This document shows, piece by piece, positions 62,936 to 64,000 of a DNA stretch of 64,000 bases. The notes beneath the pieces are model-generated. The model did no database searches and was not told the DNA's origin. It saw only the letters and a program-made list of their open reading frames with translations. The translations under genes were made by a program, and so were the position numbers. Source of the DNA: Epiperipatus broadwayi (Eukaryota; Onychophora; Udeonychophora; Euonychophora; Peripatidae); the NCBI GenBank assembly GCA_028023455.1, contig JAQFVV010000355.1, forward strand, positions 308,001 to 372,000, given 5' to 3'. Numbering within the stretch: position 1 is the first letter of the stretch; every line of letters starts with the position of its first letter.

Positions 62936-63560
62936 GATGACGGAACTTCATATAATTCTCAATCAACATTTGATTATTACTATTACTATTTTTGAATGCT
63001 AATAAATCTTTTTCAGTAAAATTAATAAATGTTTAAAAAAAGTTTGATTGAGAATGTCGTATTAGTCAAATTGCTAATAAAATTTTATTGCTAAATTCAG
63101 GTATATAAACTTCAATAAAATTACCTTCCATAGTTCTTTTCTCATAACTTCTGGTCAACCATTAATATTTATTTTCAATTAATAAATAGGAATGACTATA
63201 ACCAAAGCCACTAAAAATGCTGGGAAAATATTTCATGTAATTTTTTTTTTTTGCAAGTGTTGTAGTTTAATCCAAAAAAGATTCACATATAAAAAAATAT
63301 TCATATGGATTAATAAAAATTTGTTTGTTTTATTTTATGTTATAATAGACGGAATAGTGACCATAATAAATAATATATGCTTTGTTTTCCGATATAGTTT
63401 ATTTCTTCTAGTATTTTTTTTGGGACAAATGAAGTATGTTATCTCCTTTTTTGTAAGGTATTAGATATTACTGAATTAATTGTGTATGCACAAACGCTAT
63501 ATTTCTTGTCTCAATATTAATTTCTGCATGTAATAAAATATCTGATATTTTAATTGTTTA
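62936..63560. other. Non-coding AT-rich stretch
   Basis: The 90-residue frame at 63192-63464 is a Phe/Ile/Lys-rich hydrophobic chance frame. Confidence 0.5.
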
Positions 63561-63563
63561 CAG

Positions 63564-63670
63564 ATTAGTAGTTTATAGGATGCTCCTGAGCCCTACAAAT
63601 GATCGAATTGTCTTACAATATCTAGGCCTCGAATGTAAACATCTGCATTTCTACCATTATATGAATCCCC
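63564..63670. other. GC-richer island with splice-like signals
   Basis: Plus strand: a strong acceptor-like TTTTAATTGTTTACAG is followed by an open frame LVVYRMLLSPTNDRIVLQYL, then GLECKHLHFYH, with a possible donor AAT/GTAAAC. Minus strand: an acceptor-like ATATATTAG, the frame GDSYNGRNADVYIRGLDI, and a donor ATT/GTAAGA. Both strands look exon-like over about 70 bases. No family recognised. Confidence 0.25.
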
Positions 63671-64000
63671 TAATATATTATAATCGATGATAATTTGCTA
63701 TATTTTTTTTTGTATTTAAAATTTAATTTGTACTAGAAGTTTAACATTCTGAGATAAATGGGAAAATATATAATTAGGATGAATGTTTATCAGTCAGTAA
63801 TGGGGAGGGGATGTTCAGCAAATTGATTGATGAACAAAAGAAAAACATATCCAACAATTTAATTATATATTACTTATAACACTTCTTTCATATACACTTG
63901 AATGCAAACAAATTTTCTTAAAAACTTCTTTATTTTCCTTACAATTTTGACTGTCCAGAGCTACAGTATTTGAATAATATAAATACATAACCATCATTTC
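63671..64000. other. Non-coding AT-rich window end
   Basis: No feature recognised up to the window edge. Confidence 0.5.

Overview
This 64 kb window is extremely AT-rich (roughly three quarters A+T by eye) eukaryotic DNA. The long (TA)n, (CT)n and (CTA)n microsatellites, tRNA-derived SINEs, LINEs with an APE-type endonuclease, Penelope-like elements with a GIY-YIG domain and a Helitron relic together suggest an invertebrate animal nuclear genome. I cannot name the species. I find no intact protein-coding gene, rRNA or functional tRNA. Almost all open frames are short chance frames in AT-rich sequence or read through microsatellites. The window reads as intergenic or deep-intronic DNA made largely of old, decayed and nested mobile elements.

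Layout. 0-4.4 kb: AT desert with a promoter-like block at 1.2-1.7 kb and a spaced array of small palindromes at 3.55-3.91 kb. 4.6-7.05 kb: a minus-strand Penelope-like GIY-YIG relic abutting a minus-strand Helitron Rep relic. 7.4-8.75 kb: a non-autonomous terminal-inverted-repeat element carrying a nested tRNA-SINE with a target-site duplication. 9.7-11.3 kb: two Penelope-like 3' ends head to head as an inverted repeat. 11.4-13.56 kb: a 2.16 kb LTR-like element on the minus strand whose relative lies at 54.74-56.77 kb on the plus strand. 13.8-14.96 kb: a decayed RTE-like reverse transcriptase. 15.5-37.9 kb: AT desert with members of a foldback family, best seen as a 1 kb palindrome at 36.77-37.79 kb, plus diverged tandem and dispersed duplications at 20 and 26-29 kb. 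A probable sequencing-adapter scar sits at 28.72 kb. 39-41 kb: very long (CT)n and a compound trinucleotide array with a hairpin element. 40.75-45.3 kb: two minus-strand copies of one LINE family; one retains a roughly 66-codon open endonuclease segment. 46.5-54 kb: a foldback element, a dispersed repeat, a second LTR-like type (49.73-51.40 kb) and a possible reverse-transcriptase fragment. 57.2-58.1 kb: a second terminal-inverted-repeat element. 60-64 kb: AT desert with three small GC-richer islands that carry splice-like signals and could be exons.

There is no operon or pathway. The only functional relationships visible are those between transposons: autonomous families (LINE, Penelope-like, Helitron) and short elements (SINE, foldback, inverted-repeat) that presumably depended on other elements' proteins. 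The observations most worth checking are the adapter-like scar, the rearranged LTR-like elements with matching ATAT flanks, the two short inverted-repeat elements sharing a subterminal box, the mirrored Penelope-like ends and the possible isolated exons at the right end.
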